Positions 26,085 through 34,536 of a stretch of 64,000 bases of DNA are shown one piece after another. Every line of letters begins with the position of its first letter. The first letter of the stretch is position 1. The notes beneath the pieces were generated by a model. The model had not been told where the DNA came from, did no database searches, and saw nothing but the letters and a program-made list of their open reading frames with translations. Made by a program: the position numbers and the translations under genes. The DNA is from JADCRZ01 sp965200945 (lineage in GTDB: Bacteria > Bacteroidota > Bacteroidia > Chitinophagales > Chitinophagaceae), in assembly GCA_965200945.1 (NCBI GenBank), contig OZ241749.1, positions 4,712,001 to 4,776,000 of the forward strand. The letters are read 5' to 3'.

Positions 26085-27467
26085 ATGTCTACATCAAAAC
26101 CTACTGTCTCTTCCCTCACCACAGAACAGGCAGATATCGAGTTGAGCAATCATCCGGTCAACGTGCCGAACAAATGGCTCGGGAGCCTCACCGAAGACTG
26201 GTGGGCAGTGATCCTCGGCGGGTTTATTATTGCCGCTGTACTCCTGTTCGCTTTTGCATCACCGGCCTTTGCCTTCCGCACGCCGGTGTATCAATGGGCC
26301 AATGGTGCAGACTTTGCCGGAAAGGTACTGGCTTCAAAAAACCTCCTCCTGCTTCTCGCGATCGGGTTTGTATTTGGGGCCATCGCTTCGGTTTCAGTTT
26401 ACTTTTCGGGTGGCAGCGTGAAAAACTTTCTCAAAGGGTTTGCGCTGATCTATCTGCTGGGCCTGGCTGCGCTGGTGATTGGTGGAAACAAAACCATTGC
26501 CTACTACGGCATCGAGTATGTGGTATTTGCGCTGGTGGCCGGACTGCTCATAGGAAACCTCACTACGGTGCCGCTGTGGCTGAAGGAGGCGGCGCGGTCC
26601 GAGTTCTTTATCAAGACGGGGCTTGTGATCCTGGGCATCAGCATCCTGTTCACCGATATCATTCAGGCCGGTCTGCCCGGGTTGTTGCAGGCGGTGGTGG
26701 TAGTGGCCGTGGTCTGGTTCTTTTCGATGTGGCTGTCGCGCCGGCTGAAGGTGGATGACGAGTTTGGCGTGATCCTGGCGTCGGCGGTGTCCATCTGTGG
26801 CGTATCTGCGGCGATCGTGGCGGCCGGGGCCATCAAGGGGGATAAGAAGAAGCTTTCCTATGTTACCTCGCTGGTGTTGATTGTGGCCATTCCGATGCTG
26901 GTTATACAGCCCTGGCTGGCCGGCAAGCTGCACCTGCCCGAGCTCGTAGCCGGCGCCTGGCTCGGCGGTACGCTAGATACAACCGCTTCTGTTACAGCTG
27001 CTGCCCAGCTGGTGGGCCCGCTGGCATTAAAAGCAGGCGTGATCGTTAAATTTTCGCAGAACGTACTCATCGGCGTGGCAGCCATTTTCATTGCAGCCTG
27101 GTGGACCTTGAAAAAGCAGCCCGACCAGGCTTCGGCAACAGAAGGCAAAGGCATCGGCATCGTATGGGAGCGGTTCCCCAAATTCGCGCTTGGCTTTATC
27201 GGCGCTTCCCTGGTATTCTCCTTTCTGATACCAACCGGAACGATCAAGCAAGTAACGCCTGTGCTCAACAGTCTGCGCACCGTGTGGTTTGCACTGGCTT
27301 TCGTTTCGATCGGACTGGAAGCCCGTTTCGCCGACCTGGTCAGGATTCAGGAAGGCCGCCCCGCCTTCGCATTCATCGGCGCCCAGCTTTTTAATATTTT
27401 ATGGACCCTCTTATGGGCGTATCTGCTCTTTGGCGGTATTCTGATGGCCGCTCCCAAGTTTGTATAA
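26085..27467 (+). CDS. YeiH/UPF0324 family putative sulfate exporter
   Basis: A 460-aa polytopic inner membrane protein with roughly ten to twelve predicted helices. A ~40-residue soluble N-terminus leads to the first helix (AVILGGFIIAAVLLFAFASPAF). Family landmarks are VVFALVAGLLIGN, FFIKTGLVILGISILFTDII, FGVILASAVSICGVSAAIVAAGAIKGDKKKLSY split over ~225-265, and AGAWLGGTLDTTASVTAAAQLVG. The family is annotated as putative sulfate exporters on limited evidence. It may be co-transcribed with the upstream FAD oxidoreductase. Confidence 0.88.
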   Translation: MSTSKPTVSSLTTEQADIELSNHPVNVPNKWLGSLTEDWWAVILGGFIIAAVLLFAFASPAFAFRTPVYQWANGADFAGKVLASKNLLLLLAIGFVFGAIASVSVYFSGGSVKNFLKGFALIYLLGLAALVIGGNKTIAYYGIEYVVFALVAGLLIGNLTTVPLWLKEAARSEFFIKTGLVILGISILFTDIIQAGLPGLLQAVVVVAVVWFFSMWLSRRLKVDDEFGVILASAVSICGVSAAIVAAGAIKGDKKKLSYVTSLVLIVAIPMLVIQPWLAGKLHLPELVAGAWLGGTLDTTASVTAAAQLVGPLALKAGVIVKFSQNVLIGVAAIFIAAWWTLKKQPDQASATEGKGIGIVWERFPKFALGFIGASLVFSFLIPTGTIKQVTPVLNSLRTVWFALAFVSIGLEARFADLVRIQEGRPAFAFIGAQLFNILWTLLWAYLLFGGILMAAPKFV

Positions 27468-27733
27468 TTTTATTATGGACCGCCATGAAAGAAATGGAGT
27501 TTGTTTCAAATTAACAGATCATCTCTGTAACAATTCTGAATAGAATCTCACAGGCAAAGTAGGCTGAGGCGTCGTTGATGGCAGGCGGAGGCAGCCGGCA
27601 GATTGTGCGCTGACGTGTTCAGCAGGCTAGCTGCCCCATGGAACAGTTGCGTATGGATATCAAACACATTCATATCCACGGCCAGAAAAGGAATGCGCTG
27701 TTGGTGTTTACATAAGAAGCGTGAAATGAGCAA

Positions 27734-29554
27734 TCAATTGTTCCGGATAAACTTTGCAAAAGCGCTGCCGTTGCCGTTAAAGATGTCGAAATCCGCCACA
27801 CGTGCGTCAATGTCATATGAAGCTGAACGCTGCCAGATAATATATCCTTTGTTCTTCCACAGGCGGGGTACGTCCGGAACAGTCTTCTTGTTGTACTCGG
27901 CCAGCCATAAATGATACTGTGCCAAAGCGTCGACCACCAGGTAGCGGTTGGCGAAAGCCACATCGCTGTAGATGATGGGTGTCCGGTTTGTCTTTTCCTT
28001 GATATACTGCAGAAAAATCAACAGGGAACTGTCAAGCTGATAGGGTGTTATCTTGCTTCTGATACTGGTTTCTTCCACGTCAACGATAGGAGGAAGATCC
28101 GTGTTGGATAATTTGTTTGTCGTTTGCAGAAACAGTTGGGCCTGCTTTACCGGCGGGTCTTCACTATGAAAGAAATGGTAAGCCCCTCTGATCAGGCCCT
28201 TTTGCTTGATAATGGGCCAATTGATCCTGAAATCATTGTCGACATAGCTGCCGCCTTCAGTGGCTTTGCATATAACAAAATGAAGCGTATCGAAGCTCTC
28301 CAGATCCTTCATGAGCGTTCCCTGGTATCTTGAAACATCAATTCCATATACGGACGGAGCAGGATTGTTGCTGGAATCGTACAAAATCTTAAAATCCGCA
28401 ACACCACTCAGGGTGTCTGTTTTATCCGGCTGCCCGGCCGGAACACTGCTTGCAGAAGAAGACGCGACATCCGGCTGGGTACTCGCTGGTGAAATAATTG
28501 CACGGGTGCTTGTATCGGCTTTTGCTTGCCTGTGCCTGGGAGCAGAAGACAAAATATAATATGCCGTTAACATCACTCCTGTAATCACCGCGCAGGAAAT
28601 CAGAAGAAAGCTGAATTTAAAAGCCTTTCCCGTTCGTGTTACACGCCCGCCTGAATTTCCGGATCGATTTTGTATATCTGCTTCATTGCAATCCGGCGAT
28701 GCCGTAACGGGTGCAACCGGCATCTGTTTAACAGGCAACGGGCTGATCTGTTGAAGGATGAGTCTGACCGTTTTATAAGAAAGCCTGTAACCATAAGCAT
28801 ACTGTAAAACCTTCGCTTCAAGTATATTGTTCAGGTCAACGATGTTTTTGTAAGCTATAACGCAGTTTGCAGTGCAGGCCGTAGTAGGGATCACGAAAGG
28901 AACAAAACGGTATAACTTGTTAAGTGCCGCGATCTTCAATACGATCTCGTTGTAGGTTGTTTCAATATCCTGGTTTGCGCCATTGCGAAACCATGTTCCG
29001 AAAATGGTAAAATAATTTTCATACCATTCTGAGCCGCTGAGCTTATCAATATTTTTGTTGCTGACATAGCGCCCCAGTTCATCGTGTATTTTACTGAGTT
29101 CGGCGATGTTCTCGTAATAGCTGCTCTCATTTGACCTGTATGTGGCTTTATAGTGTTGCACTTGTTCCTGCAGGCTCGAGTACTGGTACCGGATCTCATC
29201 GCGAAGCCGAAACAACTTTGTACCTACTTTGCCACGGGTTTTACCCTCTACCGAAACAAGGTGGTTTAGCAGAAACGATGCAGGCTGGCTGATTCCCAGG
29301 GGCAATGATAAGCCCGACAGAAAACTGTCCGGAACGTTGTTCCTGGTTTTGGATAAGGCCGGCAGAAGCTGCTTTGCGTTTGTGTATTGATGCAGGCTTA
29401 TCCGTTGTGCATCTTTCAGCAGATCAATGATCTCCTGCTCACATGTTCCTGTTTTGCGGCGTTTCCGGGGATAACGGATATACACAAACAAGCCAGCCAG
29501 CACCACTGATGCCGCCGGCACAATGATCAACCAGAAATGATAGGCTGAATACAT
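27734..29554 (-). CDS. Two-TM membrane protein with C-terminal GH25 lysozyme domain
   Basis: 606 aa. A membrane helix at ~7-26 is followed by RYPRKRRK, then a ~270-residue alpha-helical region of unknown type (many Tyr/Asn/Leu, likely coiled coil ~115-185), a second helix at ~312-335 (FSFLLISCAVITGVMLTAYYIL), a Ser/Ala/Pro/Thr linker and the GH25 domain from ~402 to the end. The GH25 landmarks are YGIDVSRYQG (catalytic Asp), FVICKATEGGSYVDNDF, LIRGAYHFF, PPIVDVEETS (D-x-E catalytic pair) and LWLAEYN. GH25 enzymes hydrolyse peptidoglycan beta-1,4 links between MurNAc and GlcNAc. Two helices would place the helical region in the cytoplasm or periplasm and the lysozyme opposite the membrane from the linker side. 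It is last in the six-gene cluster, 19 bp after the preceding gene, which suggests a cell-wall-opening or release role. Confidence 0.85.
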   Translation of the reverse strand: MYSAYHFWLIIVPAASVVLAGLFVYIRYPRKRRKTGTCEQEIIDLLKDAQRISLHQYTNAKQLLPALSKTRNNVPDSFLSGLSLPLGISQPASFLLNHLVSVEGKTRGKVGTKLFRLRDEIRYQYSSLQEQVQHYKATYRSNESSYYENIAELSKIHDELGRYVSNKNIDKLSGSEWYENYFTIFGTWFRNGANQDIETTYNEIVLKIAALNKLYRFVPFVIPTTACTANCVIAYKNIVDLNNILEAKVLQYAYGYRLSYKTVRLILQQISPLPVKQMPVAPVTASPDCNEADIQNRSGNSGGRVTRTGKAFKFSFLLISCAVITGVMLTAYYILSSAPRHRQAKADTSTRAIISPASTQPDVASSSASSVPAGQPDKTDTLSGVADFKILYDSSNNPAPSVYGIDVSRYQGTLMKDLESFDTLHFVICKATEGGSYVDNDFRINWPIIKQKGLIRGAYHFFHSEDPPVKQAQLFLQTTNKLSNTDLPPIVDVEETSIRSKITPYQLDSSLLIFLQYIKEKTNRTPIIYSDVAFANRYLVVDALAQYHLWLAEYNKKTVPDVPRLWKNKGYIIWQRSASYDIDARVADFDIFNGNGSAFAKFIRNN

Positions 29555-29573
29555 ACGTTGCTTGCTTTTTTGA

Positions 29574-31034
29574 TTATGGATTTAATGAGGTATCCTGAGC
29601 CGGTACTTGAGGATTGCTGTTGGGCTGATCCGGGCGGTACTTGTTTAACCAAAGCCTGGCTAACTGTTGCTGTGTAACTGTTTTCAGATAAAAATTAACC
29701 GGAACGCCTGAATCGCCGCTTTTAACTTCCTGCAGGTAATTCTCAAACGCTTTCATCATGGAGTTGATATCAATTGTCTTATTAGCTTCCTGGTCTATTG
29801 TACCCAGTCCGGACATGAGATTTTGGATAACAGCACCCTGTATTGCCGTGACCTGGGCGCCGGTTTTAGCGGCTTCTGCTGCCTGCTCAACTGTTTTTGT
29901 TGCGGAGGAAGTGGCATTGGATATGGATGATACCCCGGCCGTGAGCTTGTTGAAATTAAAGTCAGTCATGCCGTTCACGCCCATCTGCAGCTCCCTGGAC
30001 TCAATGGAGGGGATCGCCCCCATCACTACCATGGTTACATGGGCCGTAATTTTCTGCGTATTCAGGAGGTTTTTGATCGTGGCTGCAAAAGAGCTATCTA
30101 TGCCATAACCGCCGGTGCTTTCCGAGAACCATTTGCCAACTGTTAAGCGATCCTGCAGGCTTTTGGCCAAGTCCAGAAACGAAAGGCTGTTCGGACTGGA
30201 ATCCTGCTTCAGAATGTGCACCATGCCTACAAAACTTGAACCATACGCTGCACCTGATAATATTGAAAAGCTTTTGCTGTCCTTTGTTTCTTCCTGCTGC
30301 GAGAGTGCTTCCATCTTTTCATTGCTTGCAGTACTGATTCTGGCATCGGGATACATCTTGTTCCATAGAGGGATGGCTTTGTCTACTTCAACAACACACG
30401 GTAAAAGCTGGACTATTTTTTTGTGTGTACAGTTGGCCGTGATGATAAGTGTGCCGGACAGCTTGTGATTTTTTTGCTGCAGGTTGATCTGTGCGGAAGC
30501 TGTCTTGGAAATGTCGGAAGATGCTTTGCCACCCAGATCACTGGTAGATTCTTTGATATAATTTTCGATAGCACCTACACTGCCGGCCGGGTTGGTTTCG
30601 TCGTAGGAAAAATACTGGGCGTCCAGTTTCAGGGAGTTAGAAGATAAAGAAAGAGGGGTTGGCTTGGAAGCTACAAAATCAACAGGGCTTTCAAAATCAT
30701 CGGCAGGTATGTCAGCCAGCTCATTTTTAATACCCTGTATGCTCACTTCATTGGAAAGGCGGACGGAGATATACTCCTCCGCCGCTTCTCCAATGGCTTT
30801 GTCAATGTCCTGCATCTTCTCAATCAACTTCGAAACATCCGCATTCAGGTCCACCATTTCATTGATCGTCATGCCGATGTTCCGTTTCAGCGCTATCTGC
30901 GAATTCAGTTTATTCTGGGCGGCATCTGTTTTTGATTGCAACCCGCTTATCTCCTTCAGTTTGCCCAGGATAAGCGGGTTGATAACGTTTCCGAGCACCA
31001 GGGAAGGATGATCGTATGGAATGGAAGCTGACAT
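29574..31034 (-). CDS. Unknown protein, paralogue of the 32427-33920 product
   Basis: 486 aa, no signal peptide, no transmembrane helix evident. It shares blocks in the same order with its neighbour: IPYD-PSLVLGN at the start, FSYDE (~150), SGTLIITANCTHK (~195), VEVDKAIPLWNK (~215), SILSGAAYGSSFVGMVHILK (~255), GYGIDSSFAATIKNLL (~300), MGAIPSI (~325), DINSMMKAF (~430) and GVPVNFYLKTVTQQQLARLW near 450. The N-terminal ~110 residues are predicted helical and possibly coiled coil. A Gly/Ser-rich stretch around 300 alternates polar and hydrophobic residues, as membrane-inserting beta segments can, but no pore-forming family is recognised. Function unknown. It lies 38 bp after the cysteine peptidase-like gene and 19 bp before the GH25 gene. 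Confidence 0.75.
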   Translation of the reverse strand: MSASIPYDHPSLVLGNVINPLILGKLKEISGLQSKTDAAQNKLNSQIALKRNIGMTINEMVDLNADVSKLIEKMQDIDKAIGEAAEEYISVRLSNEVSIQGIKNELADIPADDFESPVDFVASKPTPLSLSSNSLKLDAQYFSYDETNPAGSVGAIENYIKESTSDLGGKASSDISKTASAQINLQQKNHKLSGTLIITANCTHKKIVQLLPCVVEVDKAIPLWNKMYPDARISTASNEKMEALSQQEETKDSKSFSILSGAAYGSSFVGMVHILKQDSSPNSLSFLDLAKSLQDRLTVGKWFSESTGGYGIDSSFAATIKNLLNTQKITAHVTMVVMGAIPSIESRELQMGVNGMTDFNFNKLTAGVSSISNATSSATKTVEQAAEAAKTGAQVTAIQGAVIQNLMSGLGTIDQEANKTIDINSMMKAFENYLQEVKSGDSGVPVNFYLKTVTQQQLARLWLNKYRPDQPNSNPQVPAQDTSLNP

Positions 31035-31072
31035 TTGGTTTAACTGATTGTTTGCAACATGGTAATTCAGGA

Positions 31073-31684
31073 CTACTGCAGCAAGATGGCATATCCCAAA
31101 AAGTTGTTTTTTCTGCTTGCACCCTTACTGCCCGTAGTGAATTGCCCGTTGAACGTGATGTCTGCTATGGATGCGGGTTGATTTGAAGCGAAGGCAGTGT
31201 CATAGATGAAGGGGGTCCCCATATCGTCCTCCTGCATAAGAACCCAGTGAGTTTGCTTTATGTCTTCATCCAGATATACAAGGAGCAACAGAAAGGATGT
31301 TTTGCTTAGTTTTGAAAGAAGGGTTTTGGTATCGGCCGGAACAGGATGCGTTGTATCGATATACCCCGCTTTCATTCCTTTCAGCAGGTCACCCTTATCT
31401 ATCTTGGCCAGATCAAGGTCTTTTGTAATGTAAGGCGTTGCTGTCAATTTGTAATCCGTCGCCTTTTTAATGATGTTTGCCGGCGGTGTTACATACTGAT
31501 CCGGTGTTGCCCCCGGCAGCGTTATCTTTGTTAGCACTGCATCACTTATCACGCCATAAACTTTAGCTATCTCGGTTCCCAGATCCGTTGACGCCGGCAG
31601 CTTGTTTAATTGATGTGCCGCTATCACCAATGTTGCGGCGCCGCAGGAGTTTTTAGCCCCCTGGTTGTAAGGTCCTGTGTACAT
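31073..31684 (-). CDS. Small papain-like cysteine peptidase candidate
   Basis: 203 aa without signal peptide. NQGAKNSCGAATLVIAAHQL puts Q8 and C14 six residues apart, as in papain-fold peptidases (oxyanion-hole Gln and nucleophile), with a helix following the Cys. A hydrophobic strand FLLLLVYLDED leads to THWVLMQEDD (H146) and PFIYDTAF (D162), giving a plausible C14/H146/D162 triad of C39- or C58-like type. Pairwise identity to a named family is not apparent by eye, so deamidase, transglutaminase or acyltransferase activity on the same fold is equally possible. It is the fourth gene of the cluster, between the RIP-like gene (32 bp) and the second ~490-aa paralogue (38 bp). Confidence 0.5.
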   Translation of the reverse strand: MYTGPYNQGAKNSCGAATLVIAAHQLNKLPASTDLGTEIAKVYGVISDAVLTKITLPGATPDQYVTPPANIIKKATDYKLTATPYITKDLDLAKIDKGDLLKGMKAGYIDTTHPVPADTKTLLSKLSKTSFLLLLVYLDEDIKQTHWVLMQEDDMGTPFIYDTAFASNQPASIADITFNGQFTTGSKGASRKNNFLGYAILLQ

Positions 31685-31716
31685 GTTTAATGAATTTAAA
31701 GATGAAAGAATATATT

Positions 31717-32349
31717 TCAGACGATGTAGGCGCGAACAGCATTGATGTTAGCCGTTTCAGCAGGCCTGTCGCCTGTAAAATGGGGCGAATTGATATACTT
31801 TATATAATCATCCGCCTTAAGCGCAGTCCAGGGAGAACCTCCGGCCTGGATCTGCCATCCGAGAACATTACAGGTGCCGGAGTAATTGGTGAAAGCAAAT
31901 AGCAATCCGTTCCAGACATCAGTTTTGAATGCCTGACCGGAAGCAATCAGCTTGTGAATTGCCTGGAGCACCATGGTCGACCTGCAGCATTCAGAGGTCA
32001 GTATGATCAACGCTGATCTGGCCGCGTCCTGGTTCGCTCCCCCCAGATTGGTATTCTTCAGCGCATCGATATAGTTCTGTAACGTAGTGTTCGTGCCGGC
32101 ATGGTTATAAGTAAAGTTGGTGTTGAACCCACCCGCCGGCGGCGGAATGCTTACGCCGGTGATGCCAAATTGGCCGCGGGTCATTTGGATGGTACCCGCC
32201 ACGTTATTGTTATAACCATACTGTATACTGACTGTATTGGCATTTATTGCCAGCCCGGCCGGTGCCGGCGCAGGAAGGTTGCCTGTTCTGTGAAAGAGCT
32301 GTAACGCTTCTATGATTTGTTCGTGTGAATTCACGTCTGCTGTGAGCAT
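31717..32349 (-). CDS. Small protein with a ribosome-inactivating-protein-like motif (candidate toxin)
   Basis: 210 aa, no signal peptide. ALIILTSECCRSTMVLQAIH (residues 113-132) resembles the active-site helix of ribosome-inactivating proteins, where S-E-A-[AL]-R-F carries the catalytic Glu and Arg. Here these would be E120 and R123. An upstream IDALKNTNLGG...AARS (94-112) and a downstream DVWNGLLFAF (W146) lie roughly where the family has its preceding helix and conserved Trp. Tyrosines at 44/46 and 81/93 could stack the adenine. The Phe after Arg is Ser here and the spacing to Trp is shorter than in ricin, so the assignment is tentative. If right, it is an rRNA N-glycosidase. It is third in the cluster, 77 bp after the larger paralogue gene. 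Confidence 0.42.
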   Translation of the reverse strand: MLTADVNSHEQIIEALQLFHRTGNLPAPAPAGLAINANTVSIQYGYNNNVAGTIQMTRGQFGITGVSIPPPAGGFNTNFTYNHAGTNTTLQNYIDALKNTNLGGANQDAARSALIILTSECCRSTMVLQAIHKLIASGQAFKTDVWNGLLFAFTNYSGTCNVLGWQIQAGGSPWTALKADDYIKYINSPHFTGDRPAETANINAVRAYIV

Positions 32350-32426
32350 AAAAAAAATTTAATTGGTTTTGACGATGCTGTGAAGTTTCCGGCTTCCCGG
32401 TTTGCCTGGCTTTTTACAACCGATGC

Positions 32427-33920
32427 TTACTGTCCGCCTCCGGTATTGCCTGTGGCGGGATTCGACTGTGCACTTGCAGGTGCGCTGTCATCGCCTGAAA
32501 TGGAGAGATACCGGCCCGGGTAGTATTTGGACATCCACATTTCAGCCAACTGGTTTTTGGTAATCGCTTTCAGGTAATAATTGATGGGAACACCGATGTT
32601 GCCTGCGAGGGCTTTTTGTATGTAATCATCCATGGCATCCATCATCGAGTTGGTGTCCAGCAGTTTATTCGACTGTTTGTCAGTATCCGACAATGCCGCC
32701 AGAACCGCGGTCACTTTACTATTTTGCAAAGCCGTAAATTGTGCGCCCGTTCTTGCATCGGATGCGGATTTGTCCACCGAGTCTTTGTCGCCGGCCGTAG
32801 CCTGCTGAAGCGAAGCCAATTGCTGCATGGAACTGGCTCCATCAAAGCTTGCAAACTGCTTCACTCCCATGCTCAAAGCGTTTGACTTGATTGATGGAAT
32901 AGATCCCATGGTGACGAGCGTACAGTGAGAAGTTACGCTCTGCGAGCTCAGCAGGTTCTTTGCATCGTTGGAGAAACTGCTGTCGACACCGAAACCGCCG
33001 CTGGCATTCGCCACCATGCCTCCTACTTTGAACTGCATCTGCATACTGTCTGCCAGGGAGTACATTGTTTCGCTGGACTGTGTATTGGTTGTATTCAGAA
33101 CGTGTACCATGCCGATGAAGCAGGAGCCGAAAGTGGAACCCGACAACAGCGTTAGTGACTTTTCGTTTTCCGTATCGCCCTTGGAAATAATGGTGGCGAT
33201 GTTCTTCGGATCGCTCGTATTGATCTTTTCTTCTTTAAACACTTTGTTCCAGACGCGTATCGCTTTATCAACGTCTATGATGAAGGGTGCAAGCAGCATG
33301 GCATCTTTGTGCGTACAGGTGATGCTGATAACCAGCGTACCGGCGATGCTGTGGTTTTCGTACTGGCTGTTCACCTGCTTTTGAGCCGCCATACTTGCCT
33401 GTCCCTGGATAGTGTCTCCGAATTCTTCCAGCTCACCACTTACAAAACTCTGGATGGTGGATGCCTGTGTACTGGATGTTTGCTGATTTTCGTCAAAAGA
33501 AAAATACTGTACGTTCATTTTCAGCGAATCAGCCGACAAAGGCATCGTTTTAGTCTGGCTTTTATTATAGTCTATCGGACTTTCGATTTCATCGTGGATG
33601 CCCGCTATCGTGGCTTTCAGCGGCTGAATTTTAGTCAGTCCATCCAGCTTCGCCTTGGCATATTCAATGGCTGAATCCTGTATTCTCTTACCCACATCGG
33701 TACTTTCCTTGATCAGGTCGGATACGTCAATGCTCATGTTCGACAATTCCTGGATGGTCATATCGATACTTCTCTTTAACTCGATGAATGAATTCATAGT
33801 ATCTTCGGCGGCGTCGATCGGTCCCTGGATTTTGCTTATGGCAACCAGATTGTTCAGGGCATCCTGGCTTACCAGATTACCCAGTACAAGCGACGGATCG
33901 TATGGTATTGTAGACGGCAT
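32427..33920 (-). CDS. Unknown protein, paralogue of the 29574-31034 product
   Basis: 497 aa, no signal peptide. It begins IPYDPSLVLGNLVS and has a helical N-terminal ~110 residues (IELKRSIDMTIQELSNMSIDV, then KESTDVGKRIQDSA). Shared blocks with the paralogue include FSFDE, AGTLVISITCTHK, IDVDKAIRVWNKV, TLLSGSTFGSCFIGMVHVLN, GGFGVDSSFSNDAKNLLSSQ, MGSIPSI, DTNSMMDAMDDYI and GVPINYYLKAITKNQLAEMW. The Gly/Ser-rich amphipathic stretch near 305-330 is stronger than in the paralogue. I do not recognise a named domain. The two copies bracket the RIP-like and peptidase-like genes, suggesting a shared complex or a two-component assembly. Identity looks moderate, so the duplication is not recent. Confidence 0.75.
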   Translation of the reverse strand: MPSTIPYDPSLVLGNLVSQDALNNLVAISKIQGPIDAAEDTMNSFIELKRSIDMTIQELSNMSIDVSDLIKESTDVGKRIQDSAIEYAKAKLDGLTKIQPLKATIAGIHDEIESPIDYNKSQTKTMPLSADSLKMNVQYFSFDENQQTSSTQASTIQSFVSGELEEFGDTIQGQASMAAQKQVNSQYENHSIAGTLVISITCTHKDAMLLAPFIIDVDKAIRVWNKVFKEEKINTSDPKNIATIISKGDTENEKSLTLLSGSTFGSCFIGMVHVLNTTNTQSSETMYSLADSMQMQFKVGGMVANASGGFGVDSSFSNDAKNLLSSQSVTSHCTLVTMGSIPSIKSNALSMGVKQFASFDGASSMQQLASLQQATAGDKDSVDKSASDARTGAQFTALQNSKVTAVLAALSDTDKQSNKLLDTNSMMDAMDDYIQKALAGNIGVPINYYLKAITKNQLAEMWMSKYYPGRYLSISGDDSAPASAQSNPATGNTGGGQ

Positions 33921-34085
33921 AATTGTACAATTAAGATGTTTGATTTTTTATAGAATGGTCTTTTGATCGTGCCAGGCGGATTGCCGGTTGTTACGGAAAG
34001 AAAAAATGCAGCCCAATGCTTTGTAAAAGCGCTCTGACGGACTGTTCCTTCATGAAAAACCGGCGTATGCCTGGCGATTTCCTGG

Positions 34086-34325
34086 TCAGGCAACAGCCAT
34101 TACGTTGTAGCCGGCTCCCACTGCTTTTTTAATTATTGCTTCCATTTGCTGCTCGTTCCCGTTCTGAACGGTGAACTTGTCTGCTCCGTTACCCGGGGTG
34201 TAAGTTGCCCCTGGAAATCCGTTGTGGCCTAAGGCATCCAATACGGTCTGCTTTGTGAGGGGAGGTAAAAAAGGATTCTTCTGGGCATCTTTGTTTGACT
34301 GGCCACTGACTGTGATTGTTGGCAT
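34086..34325 (-). CDS. Small unknown protein, first gene of the cluster
   Basis: 79 aa, MPTITVSGQSNKDAQKNPF at the start and a C-terminal half with QQMEAIIKKAVGAGYNVMAV that looks like a folded alpha/beta unit. No signal peptide or membrane segment. It is 165 bp upstream of the 497-aa gene and first after the divergent control region, so it is probably the leading gene of the operon. It could be a chaperone, immunity protein or structural part; nothing in the sequence decides this. A real gene is favoured by its clean start, composition and position. Confidence 0.6.
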   Translation of the reverse strand: MPTITVSGQSNKDAQKNPFLPPLTKQTVLDALGHNGFPGATYTPGNGADKFTVQNGNEQQMEAIIKKAVGAGYNVMAVA

Positions 34326-34475
34326 AACTTTAAAATTTGGGTTGTTTGTTGCCTACTCTATCCAAGGCTTTTCGGCATCCGCCTTTGCAGTTAAAAACTG
34401 CTTGATTAATTACCCAGTAAAAGTAGCTTGAGCAAAAGGCCAGATTTGGGAAAAGGACTTAAGATGGCTTTTTTA

Positions 34476-34505
34476 AGGAATAAGTGGTTTTATTCAGGGA
34501 ATAAG
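34476..34505. promoter_or_regulatory. Candidate LytTR binding site (9-bp direct repeat, 21-bp pitch)
   Basis: AGGAATAAG (34476-34484) and GGGAATAAG (34497-34505) are separated by 12 bp, so equivalent bases are 21 bp apart, two helical turns. That is the arrangement bound by LytTR regulators such as AgrA. It lies midway between the divergent cluster operon and the sensor operon that encodes a LytTR protein at 36878. An alternative reading is the inverted repeat TTATTC-AGG-GAATAA at 34490-34504. Confidence 0.5.
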
Positions 34506-34536
34506 AATATTTTTAGTCACCAATCCACCACCAATC

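Noticed and set aside
29574..33920. MACPF/perforin identity for the ~490-aa paralogues
   Set aside because: The [YF]-G-T-H-[FY] signature is missing in both; only a vague alternating pattern is present.
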